A stretch of 64,000 bases of DNA. Origin: Clavelina lepadiformis (lineage: Eukaryota > Chordata > Ascidiacea > Aplousobranchia > Clavelinidae). The number at the start of each line of letters is the position of its first letter. The first letter of the stretch is position 1. The translations under genes were made by a program, and so were the position numbers. The notes beneath the pieces are model-generated. The model was not told the origin of the DNA and searched no databases. It was given only the letters and a program-made list of their open reading frames with translations. Below, one piece after another: positions 11,740-24,015 of this stretch. Location of the stretch: positions 17,486,501 to 17,550,500 of the forward strand of contig NC_135241.1 of assembly GCF_947623445.1 (NCBI RefSeq). Direction: 5' to 3'.

Positions 11740-13309
11740 CTTTTGCTTTCCCCACCATATGTGCTGTTTCACACGAAGAACACAAAAATACATTTTACAA
11801 GAAGACTTCCGATAAAGAGGACAAACAATGACCAGCAAAATTTATTTTAGCGCTTCTGGACAATTGCGACGTTTCTGCATCGAGGTGTTCACGCAGCAGC
11901 TCCTTTAGCACTTGCAGCATTGCTCAATTTGCCATATTGACCTGCAGAGCACTTCGTGGAGAAAAACGGCTTTAAAATGGTTAAATTCCTATTTTTCGAT
12001 ACTAAACTTTGCAAAAATTTTTGAACATTATTACCAACATATTTATGCAATAGAATAAATGCAAATGTATCAAAATAGTAAAAACAACAACCAGCACTGC
12101 TATATTCTACCAAAGTTTTAGACACGTACATGTTACCTAAGAGCTAAAAGTCGGGTATAGTTACCTACAATCTTACAGCGTTTATCTTAATTGGGGCCGG
12201 TTTTGCCCTCATTATGGGTGCATGACAATAAAGCAAGAGAAACTGCAAATTTTTGTGGTAAATTGAGTGATGGTTTAGTAGCAAAAATACTTAAATATTT
12301 TCAAAAAAAATTCCAACATATTTTAAGGTTACGAAAACATATTATTTTACTTTAAGCCAATCCGAAATTTGTATAGTAGCAAATATTTTTAGACCAAGTT
12401 TAAATAGAGTATATTGGAAAGATAATAACGGTTTGCAAAACACGAGTAACATGCAATCAAAAAATATAACAGCAGTTAATTAAAAAAATGCAGATAGAAT
12501 TGGGCAACGTTTTGGACTTATACTTCAATTAAGAATAGCGGGAACGTCACTACATTGAGAACACAAACCACAGAAACTTATATAATTTAACTATGTAGTT
12601 GTCGTTTACTATAAACAAAGACACAAGAAGTTCAGATGGACTTTTTACCACGACCGTGAGGTATATAAATGTTTAAAATCATCTTGCTTGCTCTGCGACC
12701 AACAACAAACAAAACTTTGTTAAATATATCTCATTATTGTTTAGAAGGAGCTCGCATGCAGGTCTGCGTTTATTCCCACGGAGAAAACGTTTTCATATTG
12801 CGCAATGCTGTAAAGCATGTGTAAGCTGCGTGCAATACATATGCAACGATGTCTCATTTTCATTTTTTATCTCTTGGCGAGAAGCTAGGTTACTTGTTCA
12901 GTATCTGTGAATATCTTTATTTAGTATTAGTTAAATGAATAAGTTACTGACTATGTGCCACGTAGCCAACTTTATCTACAAATAGGTAACTATATAATAA
13001 GAAACCACATGACGGTATACGACGATATAACCCAATTCATTTTTTGAATAAGTATGTAGGGAACCGGTAACCATACAGTTTAACAATGGATTTTCTTAAC
13101 ATCTTTTGGTTATGTTTCCTATTAAGTTTTACGTCTTTCCAGTCAAATCATGCGGGTCCATTGAATGCATTTGGTCTTTATTGTAATCGTACTTGGAGTT
13201 AAAAGACTTATTTATTTGCAAATCTCTGATATTGGTTTTAATTTTTTAAAGTAACATTTACGCAAAACAGGTAATGGCTCTGTTGTTGTTCTACATTTCA
13301 TCTTGACAA
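11740..13309. other. Intergenic DNA, part of duplication copy 2
   Basis: Counterpart of 3187-4742; no gene seen except the exon fossil at 11889-11951. Confidence 0.6.
11889..11951 (-). pseudogene. Exon fossil resembling a GCC2/GCC3 repeat, second copy
   Basis: Reads CSAGQYGKLSNAASAKGAAA and stops. Duplicate of 3336-3398, carried along by the segmental duplication. Confidence 0.3.
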
Positions 13310-13484
13310 ATATATAAAGCATAGATACGCTTTGCGATAACAGCGAATTTAATGTAAAAGGAGACGTTTTATACTTTTTGCTGTAAAGATATTAGGCATC
13401 ATTTTGTTCACGATGTGAATACCTTTTTCCAAATTGGACAGTAAATTGGTTATAAAGCAATGATCAAGAAGCTTATTGTACTAT

Positions 13485-14445
13485 AATTCGATGTGTTATG
13501 TTATGAAACGCAACGGTTAAGTATATGGTATGTTTCATCGATGGTGATTTCATAACAGAAGAGTATTTGTTTTGCAAAGAACTCCCAGAACGAACTACTG
13601 GCCAGGACATTTTTCGAATCACCGACGAGTTTTTTCACAACACTTGGTATCCAATGGAGTAATTGCATTAACGTTTGCACGGGTGGCGCTTCAGCAATGA
13701 GTGGGCGAAGATAAAGGTTTTGCTGCATGAAAAAAATCCAACTATAAAACTTACCCTTTGTGGCCTGCAGAAGAAAGCCCTAATGAGGAACCAGAGGAAC
13801 TGTTGGAAACGATGAACGATTGCATCTACATTGTTAACTTTGTTAAAGCAAGAGCCTTAAATGTGCAAAACATTTCATTGCTCTGTGAAGAAATGGGACC
13901 AGAAGATCAATGAAATGACCAGAAGAAATGGGACCAGAAGATTACTATATTACACTTCTGTGCGTTTGTTTTTAGGAGGAAAAGTTCTTGCAGGTTGTTT
14001 GAACTCCGCCACGGAATAAGTCAATGTTCTGACAAGTTAAAAAGACTCAAACAAAAACTAGTTAGTATTTTTTTAATAGTTACCATTACTTTTTCACACT
14101 TAACACAGAACATTGTAATTGGATCCGTAATTTTTTTCGCCGCTGCTGCTGAAACGTCAACACAAGAACTAAGAAACGGCAGAACTCTCAGATTAAAATT
14201 CAGCGAAGTGTTTTGGATTTCTATTGAAGAAGAATATAAGCAAATTTCGAAGTCAGCTATTGAAGTTCTCTTTCAATTCTGATGCACAGCTTATTTGTTC
14301 AAACAAATTTTTTCATTTTTGTTATTAATCGAAAACGATAAACGATCTTGTTTGAGAAAAGTTGATGGAGAACTTAGAGTTGCTCTTTCAACTATTGAGC
14401 CAAACTTACAGCGATTGTGCTCATTAAAGCAAGCACAAATATATC
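13485..14445 (+). mobile_element. Decayed hAT transposase (ZBED5/FAM200-like)
   Basis: Fragments in several plus-strand frames follow the order of hAT proteins of the ZBED5/FAM200/SCAND3 type. They are FCKELPERTTGQDIF then a DEFF piece (about 13575-13640), a CTDGA-like piece (about 13675, read as CTGGASAM), VNFVKARALNVQNISLLCEE (about 13835-13895), a garbled HTSVRWLSRGKVL region (about 13945-14010), FWISIEEEYKQISKSAIEVL (about 14212-14270) and the dimerisation tail LRVALSTIEPNLQRLCSL (about 14370-14430). Each resembles a conserved block of the family. Frame shifts and stops are frequent, so it is a fossil. A minus-strand ORF across 13501-13728 is only its shadow. Confidence 0.75.
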
Positions 14446-16072
14446 ATTAAATCATAAAATGTTTTTGTGTTTCGCTATATTTAGTTACATTTTTAGATGT
14501 GCTCTGCCGTTTTTACTGTGCCGCCGAATTTTGAAAGTTTTATTAAGTGTGCCGTGAGTGAAAAAAAGATTGCGGAGCACTGGACAGTAGACATTAAAGA
14601 AAACAGCGCAGGACTGAACCCTTTAGGACGTCGTTCTTTAGGTGTCGAAACCTACTTTGCTGTCCGTGACCGGTGGTTAGGGTAATGCTCCGATATTGAC
14701 AAGCGTTATCAACTTATCATGATTATACAGATAATGTGCCTGGCTGGAAGTAACTGGAGCAGCTTGCAGGCGAGGTGTGGCCCTGGTGTCAATAGCATAC
14801 TATTCCACATATAGGCACTTGCAAGATCTAATGTCCTAAGCCGTAAAAGTGATCTGGTCTATAGCTGATTTCCCGCATGAGAGCCCTTCATGATCCCAAG
14901 GGAAATTTAGTATAATTATCATTTAATCATATACCACTGTACATGAAGGCATCAAATTCACCAAAATGTAATACAAATTCGTCTTAATGTTACTAAAGTA
15001 TTGCTGTTTGGCGCTCATTACCGGAGTGACTTTTCATGACTATACTGTAACGTGATCAACAATAAAACAATTACATTGACAACCAGGAGAAGCAGGTGTA
15101 ACCTAAACGCAATTTAGCTTCATCCATCACCAAATATTGGTATAATGAGATTAGGTACGGAAGATAGCAAGATAAGTATTAACCTAGCCTTTGCCGTATA
15201 TGCATGCGAACACTTTGCAATAGAGAGATATTGTGACATTGTGTAGATTTTTAATTTTTGTAGAGAAATTATTATTAAAAGATTAATGATAAAACCAGCA
15301 CTAAATCTCATTCACCGCAAGAAAGAGTTGTTTTTTCAAAGAACTTAAATGGAAGAAGCTATTGTGGCATCAGCAGGTAAATAACTTGACATAAAGGTCA
15401 TGTTTATGTCCGTCTTTTGCCCTTCAAACTTCTTACAACCGACAAAAAGGTTTTAAAAATTCTGGATTCATTTCCTTTATTCATTACGCTTCTGTATATT
15501 AGTTTTGCGGTACAGTAATTAGTAATATTGTAAAAATACTACTGTACAATGCAGCACCAGTTTATAGAGTGGACTCTTTTCCACTTTTCACAGCAACAGT
15601 GTTGAAGGTTGGATGAACAATTTACGGTAATCGGTAACGTCCTGTACTCTACCACTGCTCGGAACTCAGAATTATAATACAAACAGGTTGCATTATGTGG
15701 TCTGACGTGGTTTGAATTAGGAAATTATAGCATTGATTCGACCTCACGCATACAATTCTAACTTTTCTTGTCACTTTACATGATACCACAGCGAAGCGTG
15801 TCGCCAGTATGTGGTTCCGTAATAATTAATTTGTTATGTATAGGCACAAATTTTTAAATTTTATAATGTCCCATCTTAAACAGTAATTCTATACTCAGAG
15901 TTATTCATACATATTGTAAAGCTATGAGTAATTCGCTACGTATAAGCAAAACTGTTTTGCCCTGGCGCCATTTCTCCATATCTATTTTGCGTTTTGGATA
16001 ACCTACGAGAATGAGACGTTGTAAATTTGCCGAACGGAAATTTTATTAGCGTTTTAGTTTGAGCTTTGACAG
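14446..16072. other. Intergenic DNA
   Basis: No gene recognised. 14690-14900 is more GC-rich than its surroundings and could be an old repeat; I could not name it. A 62-codon ORF at 14497-14685 has no visible domain. Confidence 0.5.
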
Positions 16073-17519
16073 TTACAAGTTAGCGTTTGTCTTGATCCAG
16101 TCATACACGACACTGTTCTTTGACCAAGCAGCTGGAATGCCTTCTGAGCATCTGGAAGACCCCCATGAAGTGTTTCCAACAAGAACCCAAGTACCAGCAT
16201 CATTAACTGCAAGAGGTCCACCGGAGTCGCCCTACAGAATTTACAGAAAATACTGTAAAATACTTTTTGATCTTTTGCAATGCTGGATTTAGCGAAAAGA
16301 AATGAAAGTTAAAGTTTGCTTGCAAAGTTTGTAACGAATGCTTGCAATAATAGAGAATTCAATTTTTATTTCTATCAAGGACTTTTAAATGATTTTTGAA
16401 AAATATGTTGGTTAAAAGCTTAAGAATACTGCCACGTACATTACATCCACTGTTATCGTCGGCTTTAATACATTGCATGCGGTCAGTGACTTGACTTCCC
16501 CATCGTTGTTGGCATTCCTCTTTTGAAATGAGATAGGTATAGGCGTATTGGAGGTTATCGGGGATTTGACCCAAAACTCCTCCAGATGTCTTTCCCCATC
16601 CAGTAATCAAACCTTGTGTGCCTGAAAGATATTCCTTAGATGCTACAACAATCGGTTGAACCTGCAACGGCCAAATTTACAACATATTTAATCACAGGCT
16701 TACTGTGCGTTACACTGAAAATACTCTTTACTGAGTTGGAAAACAAACCTTTTAAAATAAAAATTTTGTTTAAACGTAGGCGTATTGACAATACTTACGG
16801 ACGAGCTATAAACAGCATCACTTTGGAGCTCAATGATACTGTAATCGTAGTCAATGGTTTGGGAGTTATAGCTCGGATGACAGAACATGTTTGTTGAGAA
16901 GAAAGACTGTCCAGGGTTTTTGTATTGCGTCGTACCCAAAACCACAGTAAGTGCACTGTAAAAATCAGACTTAATGCTATAGTAATGGTAAAGTTATAAT
17001 CTACAATTCTACATTATGCGACAACCTATTACCATATAATGCACATCAACAAGTTGTGGACAAAATATAAAATGTTTTATCACGTTTGGCGGCAGTGGCA
17101 AGCGGACATCACAAAATTCTTATTGATGAGAGAACCTCCACAGAAATGGCTTCCACTGACTTGCAGAGAAGCTTGCCATGGAGCGAAAGATGTGCTGGTG
17201 ACATCAGCACCACCAACGATTCGGTTGTCAGCCGAGGCAACTGAAAAGAAATCCGACATTTTATAGGTTTGTTGCAGTAACTAGATCAAAATCTATAATT
17301 GTTTTAATATGTTTTCCGTTCCATGCAAAAATAGTTTATCAAGCTTGTGATTAAATATCAGTTTTTATCAGTCAAAGCCGTCATTAATTATACTTACTTG
17401 CCTGCTAATAAAAAATAATCGTATTTTTATAAAAAATATTGCTACTATACTTTTGCAAAATGTCAAAACTATATTGGATTACCAGCGGCAAAAACAAGAA
17501 TTCCAATGAAGGCGTACAT
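16073..17519 (-). CDS. Chymotrypsin-like serine protease C (243 aa, 5 exons)
   Basis: Exons: 17519-17483, 17240-17084, 16955-16799, 16661-16440, 16231-16073. Third member of the tandem family and the most diverged. Exon 3 is one codon longer than in A and B. Signal peptide [12 protein letters not shown], activation at R|IVGG, triad His61 (SACHC), Asp102 (IDYDYSII), Ser194 (CNGDSGGP). Pocket base 189 is Ser. The region after Ser reads [15 protein letters not shown], so the position equivalent to 226 is Ala and a charged Arg replaces Ser/Asn Gly at 218-219; subsite preference may differ from A and B. No Tigger or other part of the duplication unit accompanies it, so it arose from an older gene duplication. 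Confidence 0.93.
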
Positions 17520-17583
17520 CGTTGAGTTCTTGAGACGGTTTCGAAAGGTTGAAATTTGTGACCAGATCCTGCCTACCACGAGA

Positions 17584-17591
17584 TATTTATA
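17584..17591 (-). promoter_or_regulatory. TATA box of protease C
   Basis: TATAAATA on the minus strand, about 65 bases before the ATG. Confidence 0.65.
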
Positions 17592-18446
17592 CTAAAGCGG
17601 GGTGTCAATATTTAGCTTCCATAAACGTTAATAGTTTGTCGGACTTTCACTTTTTCCCTGATAACCGCTCGACCAAAATAGCGATTGAAAGTGTCGTAAT
17701 CCGTTAATGGAATCCTTTTAGTTGGCTTGCATTTTGCCTAAATAACTGACGCTGTATATAATTTCTCAAACCCAGCTCTTACTCCTTTTGGGTGTACATG
17801 AATTGTGTTTTCGGTATTTAGGAAAAAAGAATAGACAGTTTTAACATTAGCTGCTCGCAAAATATTTATCACGGCAAAGCCGATTGGCACTTTTTATATT
17901 TCTATTAGTTAGCAACAATTTGCTGACATCCTTACTTTTTATGTGTCAGGTTTTGTGTTTACCATTCTGCTGTCTATTATTATGTATACATAATGCCTTT
18001 TTTAGTGTAATAGTAACTAGCATTTCCACAAATAACCAAAAGTAATAAATCGTAAAAAGCTCATTGTGTTACTTTTGGAGGAAAAAAACTGTAAATACTT
18101 TTTTTCATTACAAAAATTCATAATGGATATTATTTTACATTACAGCATTTGTTTTCGTTGTTTTGCCCTTCATTTGTAGTTTTGCTTGTGTATTGCGTAT
18201 AACAATTCGGTAGTTAACAATGAAAGTCTTGCATAACAGTTATTGATGGTCAGAAATACATTTCGGATATTGACGGGTGGAAATCTTCTCACAGCACGAG
18301 AAAAGCATTTGACGTATCATAGTTTTCAACTCAAGTGCCTAAAAGTTGAACTGATGACGTACAGTGAAAGCCGAGTCACCCTACACAAAATAATCCAAGC
18401 ATATGTTAGTTTCTTTTGCCCACAGTTAATTTCTGTTTGTTTTCAG
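17592..18446. other. Intergenic DNA
   Basis: Upstream region of protease C; AT-rich, no gene seen. Confidence 0.5.
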
Positions 18447-18585
18447 ACGCTGTTACATATCTATAGCATGGAACCAAATGACCATCGTTGCGTAACGTGT
18501 GCTCTGAGCCAGAAGATGTCTGTAAGTTATATGGTTTCAGGTTTTAACGCTTCGTATCGAACTAGAATTGTTAATTAAACACTTA
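18447..18585 (+). pseudogene. Relic of an exon of the Cys-rich secreted gene, opposite strand
   Basis: A good acceptor (TTTGTTTTCAG) is followed by ACGCTG and then by sequence aligning base by base with the exon at 21168-20956 of the gene at 20.5-22 kb. EPNDHRC against EPNDRRC, the CAGATGTC-like stretch, and GCTTCG...CGAACTAGA can all be matched. About 60 bases are missing in the middle and single-base indels break the frame. It is a duplicated, inverted, dead exon. Confidence 0.7.
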
Positions 18586-20513
18586 TAGATTGCGATATAT
18601 AAGAGGGAATTATGAAAATAACTCAATCGATATAAGTTGCTTACTCCAACCTCCCAAACCACACCTCATGTTAAATCTATAAGAACATTACAACTCAAAA
18701 AACTTGTTATATAATGAATTAGGCACCGAATTCACTATGAAGAAAAACTTCCTCTTTTTGCAACTTGAATATTTTCTTTTCTTTTTAGCTATTCTTAACT
18801 ACTATTAACAGTACGTATTGAATTGCTTAGCTTGTAAGCACTTTGCAGTTGACTTTATTTTTGTTCTTCTCTAGTTGAAAACAGCCGGTCTGAGAGTTCA
18901 TCAGTGAAATCTCTTAAAATAAATTTATATTATCATGAGTTGAAATTCTCTAAGACAATTTTACTTTGCCAATAATTTTTTCCTAGCTTAACACTTATAC
19001 TGCATTGTAAACCAGCTGCCAATCACATACGAGGCCAGTTGTTTCCACAGTTATATTGTGTATAGAGTACTGGCCCTGTTTTGCAGTTAAGTTCGGTAAC
19101 AGTTGTTGTTTTTTTGTTTGTACATTTACTGTATACAAACAATGGAGTTTATACATGGTGCGGAGAGTGCCACGCGTATCACATTCAATCCTTCGGTTTG
19201 GTTATTTTAAGAACCTACGCCTTACGACTTATATGCGCAAGTATATAGGCATACTATAGTTTGTGTTCATCAATGCCAATACAACAATAAACTTAAGTTC
19301 TAAAATAGCACCAGAATATTTTGTAATTTTGTACTAAAATTTTTGTCACTTATGCTTCTTTTCTAATTAAATCAAACGAATTCCTTTGCAATTTCTTCGC
19401 AAATATCGCCACATTCTTGAAGTTTTGTAAGGGCCGATAAATGTATAGATGGCTTCTCTTAAAATTTAAAAAAAAAGCAAAATGTAATTCAGAAAATTTT
19501 ATAGATGAAATTTTTGTCATTACTAAATCATTTGATACGTGCAGTTGGACTTAGAATTCCCTTTGGAATTTTCCCGACATTCTTATAGTTCAATAACTTT
19601 ATGTTTTAATAGGCCGTAATGATAAAACGGAAATAGTAAAATTTTGTTATAGTGTTACATTTCAATGACGAAATTGAAAATATTTGCTTGTTTCATTAAT
19701 GGAAGTAAATAGATACTATTTTCTCATAGAGACGTATATAATTATAGTTTTGCTTGTACAGTAAATATTTGATGGACATGTTGCAAAAATATTATAATAA
19801 AGTCTTTTAAAAATCATATTTCAGAAATATATATTCTGGCAGGTGAAAAACTTCCCACAATACGTGGAAGTACGTATAACTTATAACAATTCGTCGTACA
19901 AATGTTTATCTTAAAACTAAATGACGCACATTAGTATCAGGACCACTTGGGAGAAAATAACCTGACCATCTGTTTATTTCCTAAACGCACGCTTTTAAAC
20001 TTTTCAACCTTATTTCGTCAATTATTATCGCATCTATACGGATGTTATACACTAGATTATTAAGTTAACGGCGTTTACTAAGTTACTTTTTATCAAAGTT
20101 TTGTTTTCAAATTAAATAAATACGTTACGTTAATAAGATTCATTTCGGAACCAAAAAGTAAAACGTTAGAATTTCTGCAATTTATATAGAAAGAATTGGT
20201 GAAAATCAGAATCGTTTTCATATTTTCTAGAATGGATTTTAATACAACCACTACACATTTTTTTCACTTTGAAAATAAAAGAAAAAGAAAACTCAGCACA
20301 AACGAAGAGAAATCTCATGTTTTTCTAAAAGTAACACGTTCAGCTCTGTCTGGTCTTCATCATTTCGCATGACTTGCTTGGCTTATCCTAATTTCATGCG
20401 CTTTCTAAAACATAGAAATCAAATACTTTAAACTTATACCTTTTTACGACATTATCAGCATTTATGAAATGAAGACACTGTGGACATTTACAAAGATCAG
20501 TAAATAAGGTTAT
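18586..20513. other. Intergenic DNA
   Basis: AT-rich; short ORFs only, none with a recognisable domain. Confidence 0.5.
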
Positions 20514-22029
20514 TCATAAAGCACGAGTCATGTAAAGGTTATGCATGTAGCACACACCACTAACCTGTCTTGCGATCATGGCGATTGCTGCGGTCGGACA
20601 ACTTGGTGGACAATTACAACCTTCTTCAAGTTTAAAAGGGGCGGCGGCGCAATCAGCTTTTATCGATGGAATTATTTTCGAAATGACTTCCACATCGCAA
20701 TTTCTATACGTATAGCAAGCGTGACATGCTTTGCATCGTATGTTATTTGAAATTTACGTGAATAAAATGAGTTTTCAACTAACATTTTTTCAATTGTTAA
20801 AAATATTTACAGTAGTAGGTTTAACTTTACAGTAAAGTTGCATTAGAATAAAGTATCTGAAAGATGCGTTAAAATGAGTTCACACCAAAAAGAAAATATA
20901 CTTTATAAAGTAAAAAGAGTTTTCAACCTGTGCTTGAGAATAGTGTAAAACTCACTTGCAAAAGCAGCCAAGCAGACAATGGACAAGTCTAGTTCGTTCA
21001 CGAAGCAATGAAACCTGAAGCCATAACTCTTCGACATCTGCTGACTCTGGGGCACAAGGAGGTGGATGAGCTATTGAGTTGCAATCGCAACTTGGCCCTG
21101 GTTGAAGATGTGCCATAGCACCATTACAGCGACGGTCATTCGGTTCCAGATTAGATTTACTGCAGCGTCTAATAACAAACATAATGCAATTTTAACAAAA
21201 TGCAAAAACCGCTTAAAAAACTCGTTTTTAGTTAAAGCGTTGAGATGCGAAAATAATGTCTTTCTTCAGCAAAAATTTTGCTACTTCTAAACCCAGCTTA
21301 TGTGTAGTTGAGACTTACTGACAAAAGCAGGCTCTTTCACATTTCCCCTGGTCCCATGAATTGCATGTTGCAGTGTTGTTTTTAATACAAAACGAGCTTG
21401 GACACTTGAAGTTCTTTGGAAGGGTAATTGGGGAGGTCCGATCGCAAGATTCTTCTCCAGAATCTTCGTCTTCTGGTAACGTTTCCTGGCAGCATGTACA
21501 TTTGCAGTACGAGTTCATCTGAAAGTGAAAGTGTCTTTTTACGCAAATTTCATCAAAATTTTTGTAGAGATAGACTACTATATTTTAAAATACCTTAAAG
21601 TAAAGTCGAGTTTGCTCTTCCGTGATATTATGAACACTCAGATTGAATTGCTTTCCAATTTCCTGCAGCATTTGCTGCCTTTTCTGACGGATTAAAAATG
21701 CTGACATTAGTAAACCATTACTAAACAACTATAAATATTGTTAAATGCCTTCAAAAGTAAAGATTGACAAAACATAGTAATTGAAAGTTATTACTGTGTT
21801 GTATAGTATATGTTACGTTTTCATGTGAATAAAATATATGTTATGACGTAAGCAGCACAGCTTTTTTTATAAGCATACAAGGCATATGATATAAATATTT
21901 CGATTATTCTACATTTCAAGCAGTAATACTAACTTTGCTTCCTAGATTTCCGGATCCTAAAGTAGGCATCACAATTGCAAAAGCCATAAAACTGGAACAA
22001 CATAACATAAAGACACAAGGTTTCACCAT
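20514..22029 (-). CDS. Secreted Cys-rich protein, family not recognised (about 274 aa, 5 exons)
   Basis: Exons: 22029-21934, 21683-21594, 21518-21319, 21168-20956, 20739-20514. The start MVKPCVFMLCCSSFMAFAIV is a likely signal peptide. Exon 2 is a short helical linker with an N-glycosylation site (NIT). Exons 3-5 are Cys-rich blocks: YCKCTCC...CDRT...CPSSFC...CERACFC, then RCSKSN...CDCNS...CAPES...CLLGCFC, then RCKACHACYTYRNC...CAAAP...CNCPPSC. Exons 3 and 4 both end in a CFC motif at a phase 2 junction and the next exon starts with an RC pair, so they look like repeated modules. The last intron ends in AT rather than AG (position 20740-20741), although the exon start lines up with its paralogous exon. 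No enzymatic motif is visible. The last exon may read through to TGA at 20514 or splice at 20565. Confidence 0.65.
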
Positions 22030-24015
22030 GATGTTTGTTTATACGGTATTATTCAATACGTTAAAGCTTAGGTAGCGGTAAATTTCAGCAGCCTGCAGAA
22101 ATGACAACGATATATTAAACACAATTTGAAAATTAAATTCTAGTCTACATGAACCTAGCACTACAATTTTTGAGTTAGCAGGCTATATTTTAGAAAGTAT
22201 CACTGGTTGCACAGAGTTCACCGATGCTTTTATATAGGCTACAACATGACTTTGATGTTTTATCGTATTTTTTTTCTTTTACAGTAAAATGTGTAAGAGC
22301 TAGAGGCAAGTTATGATCTGAAAATAGCTCTTTCTACATATATCTCGCAAATCTTGCAGTTGACCTAAGCCTGATAAAGAAAAATCGTGACAATTATCCA
22401 CCGCCATCCGTTGAAACCAAAAATAAGCCAACACTATTTGACATTTTTAATTCCGGTTTCCAGTAAAGCCTGACATCACAATTAACTGATGACAACATTT
22501 TTGGGATCGATTATACAAACGCATATAAAAAAAGTACTATATGTAACGGGGTTATCAAGGTGAAGTTGCTATGCCGTATTTTTCACAATGTGATTACTGA
22601 TTACCAGTTTGGATTATCAAGGATCATCTAATTTTCCAGAGGATCTATACGTCATCGCTTTGATAGATTTACATTTGTAAAAACCTTCACTCACATCTTG
22701 ACGTCAGCAGTACCTTAGGCAAAAGAAATAGCCACGTGACCAGGTGAGCAAAACTAAGCTTTATCTTAAAACTTTTATCTCTACCTAATCGTGTTTCTGG
22801 TAACATTTTACTAACGAGAAAAGCCTAAGTTATGCCATGATTTAGGCGTCATGACATGCCATGATGCTTCGATTTATCAATGCACCTCATTATTTACTGC
22901 CTTCACATTTCTCGACTGAAGCCAAAATCAGAAAAAATCTAAGGTGGCATCATTCCTGCGTTAAACTTCTATATGAGCGGAATATAGGTCGTTATGCTAA
23001 TTTAATAAAAGTTTTAGAAGTAAGTTTACCGGTAAACATTGTCTAGTTCGATGATATTGTCAACAACATTACACGGATATGCCCAAGGGATATGCAGATT
23101 ATAGGATAGGAAAGGAATGTGATGAAAATATTGGCTGTAACCTGAATGTGACTCAACGCTTAAATCTTTTTATTCGTATTTTTATGAAATAATAGATAAT
23201 CGACATAATCACTGAAAATAACAAACAGAAATACCACGATTACTTGAAGAATTGTCCAATACGTAAACAAAATCACATACCTGTACACCAGCAGTTGTTT
23301 ATCACCACGTTCAATACAATTTCATTCTCGAAAACAAAACTGCCGCATGTACGTATACTTTGTAAAATCAAAGGATTCATGAATTCTGTACTATTTTAGA
23401 TATCACAAATTATGTGTGAGCTTTAATTATTTTGTAACGTAAAAACCACACTGCTACGCCTTCGGCTTAACAAAACCTAATGGCTTACTATTTCCGTGTT
23501 TTTCCAAAATACAACTTGAGCAACCGTCTACTCAAAAACGCTATTGAAATTTACATTCATTAACGCTATGTTATGTACATACAATGAAGAACTTACAAAT
23601 AGGACAAGGTTATTCTTACGAAATTAAAAGCAGGTTAAAATCTGAGAAATTATAAAATAAACAATGTCAAATGCATCGCTAATACAAAACGGACGCGAGA
23701 AAACACTAACGTAATGTTTAAAGGACGTTAATCGATCTCATTGGAGAAGTAGAGGTGTTATTAAATACACGCTGTCATGACAAAGGATGAAATCATTTAC
23801 GTAAAGTGCTTAATTATTTTGGTCATGCCTGGTAATTCAACTTGGAAATAACGCCACTGTAGCCGGTAACTTTTTTTGCTTCTATAACCAATTTTACAAC
23901 AACATGAAAAATCAGAATGTACAACAATATAACATCACAATTAACCATGACATGAGGCGGCGAAGAGAACTAGGACTGGTGACAAGTTCCCAACAAGACA
24001 AGTGCATTTCGTTTA
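22030..24015. other. Intergenic DNA
   Basis: Upstream of the Cys-rich gene and downstream of the PDZ scaffold; probably holds the 3' UTR of the latter near 23.8-24.0 kb. No further gene seen. Confidence 0.5.

Larger units (their letters stand above)
7926..13309 (+). repeat. Tandem segmental duplication, copy 2
   Basis: Counterpart of 1-4742. It contains most of Tigger copy 2, protease B and the upstream flank. It is about 640 bases longer, mostly because copy 1 lost 657 bases of Tigger. The right end at 13309 is followed by unrelated DNA that leads into an hAT remnant. Confidence 0.9.

Noticed and set aside
13501..13728. 75-codon minus-strand ORF
   Set aside because: Antisense of the hAT transposase remnant, which shows recognisable motifs on the plus strand.
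14497..14685. 62-codon plus-strand ORF behind the hAT remnant
   Set aside because: No domain and no gene context; may be element-derived.
18243..18578. 111-codon ORF starting at 18243
   Set aside because: Its end overlaps the relic exon, but the frame is broken relative to the parent exon and the first half has no counterpart.
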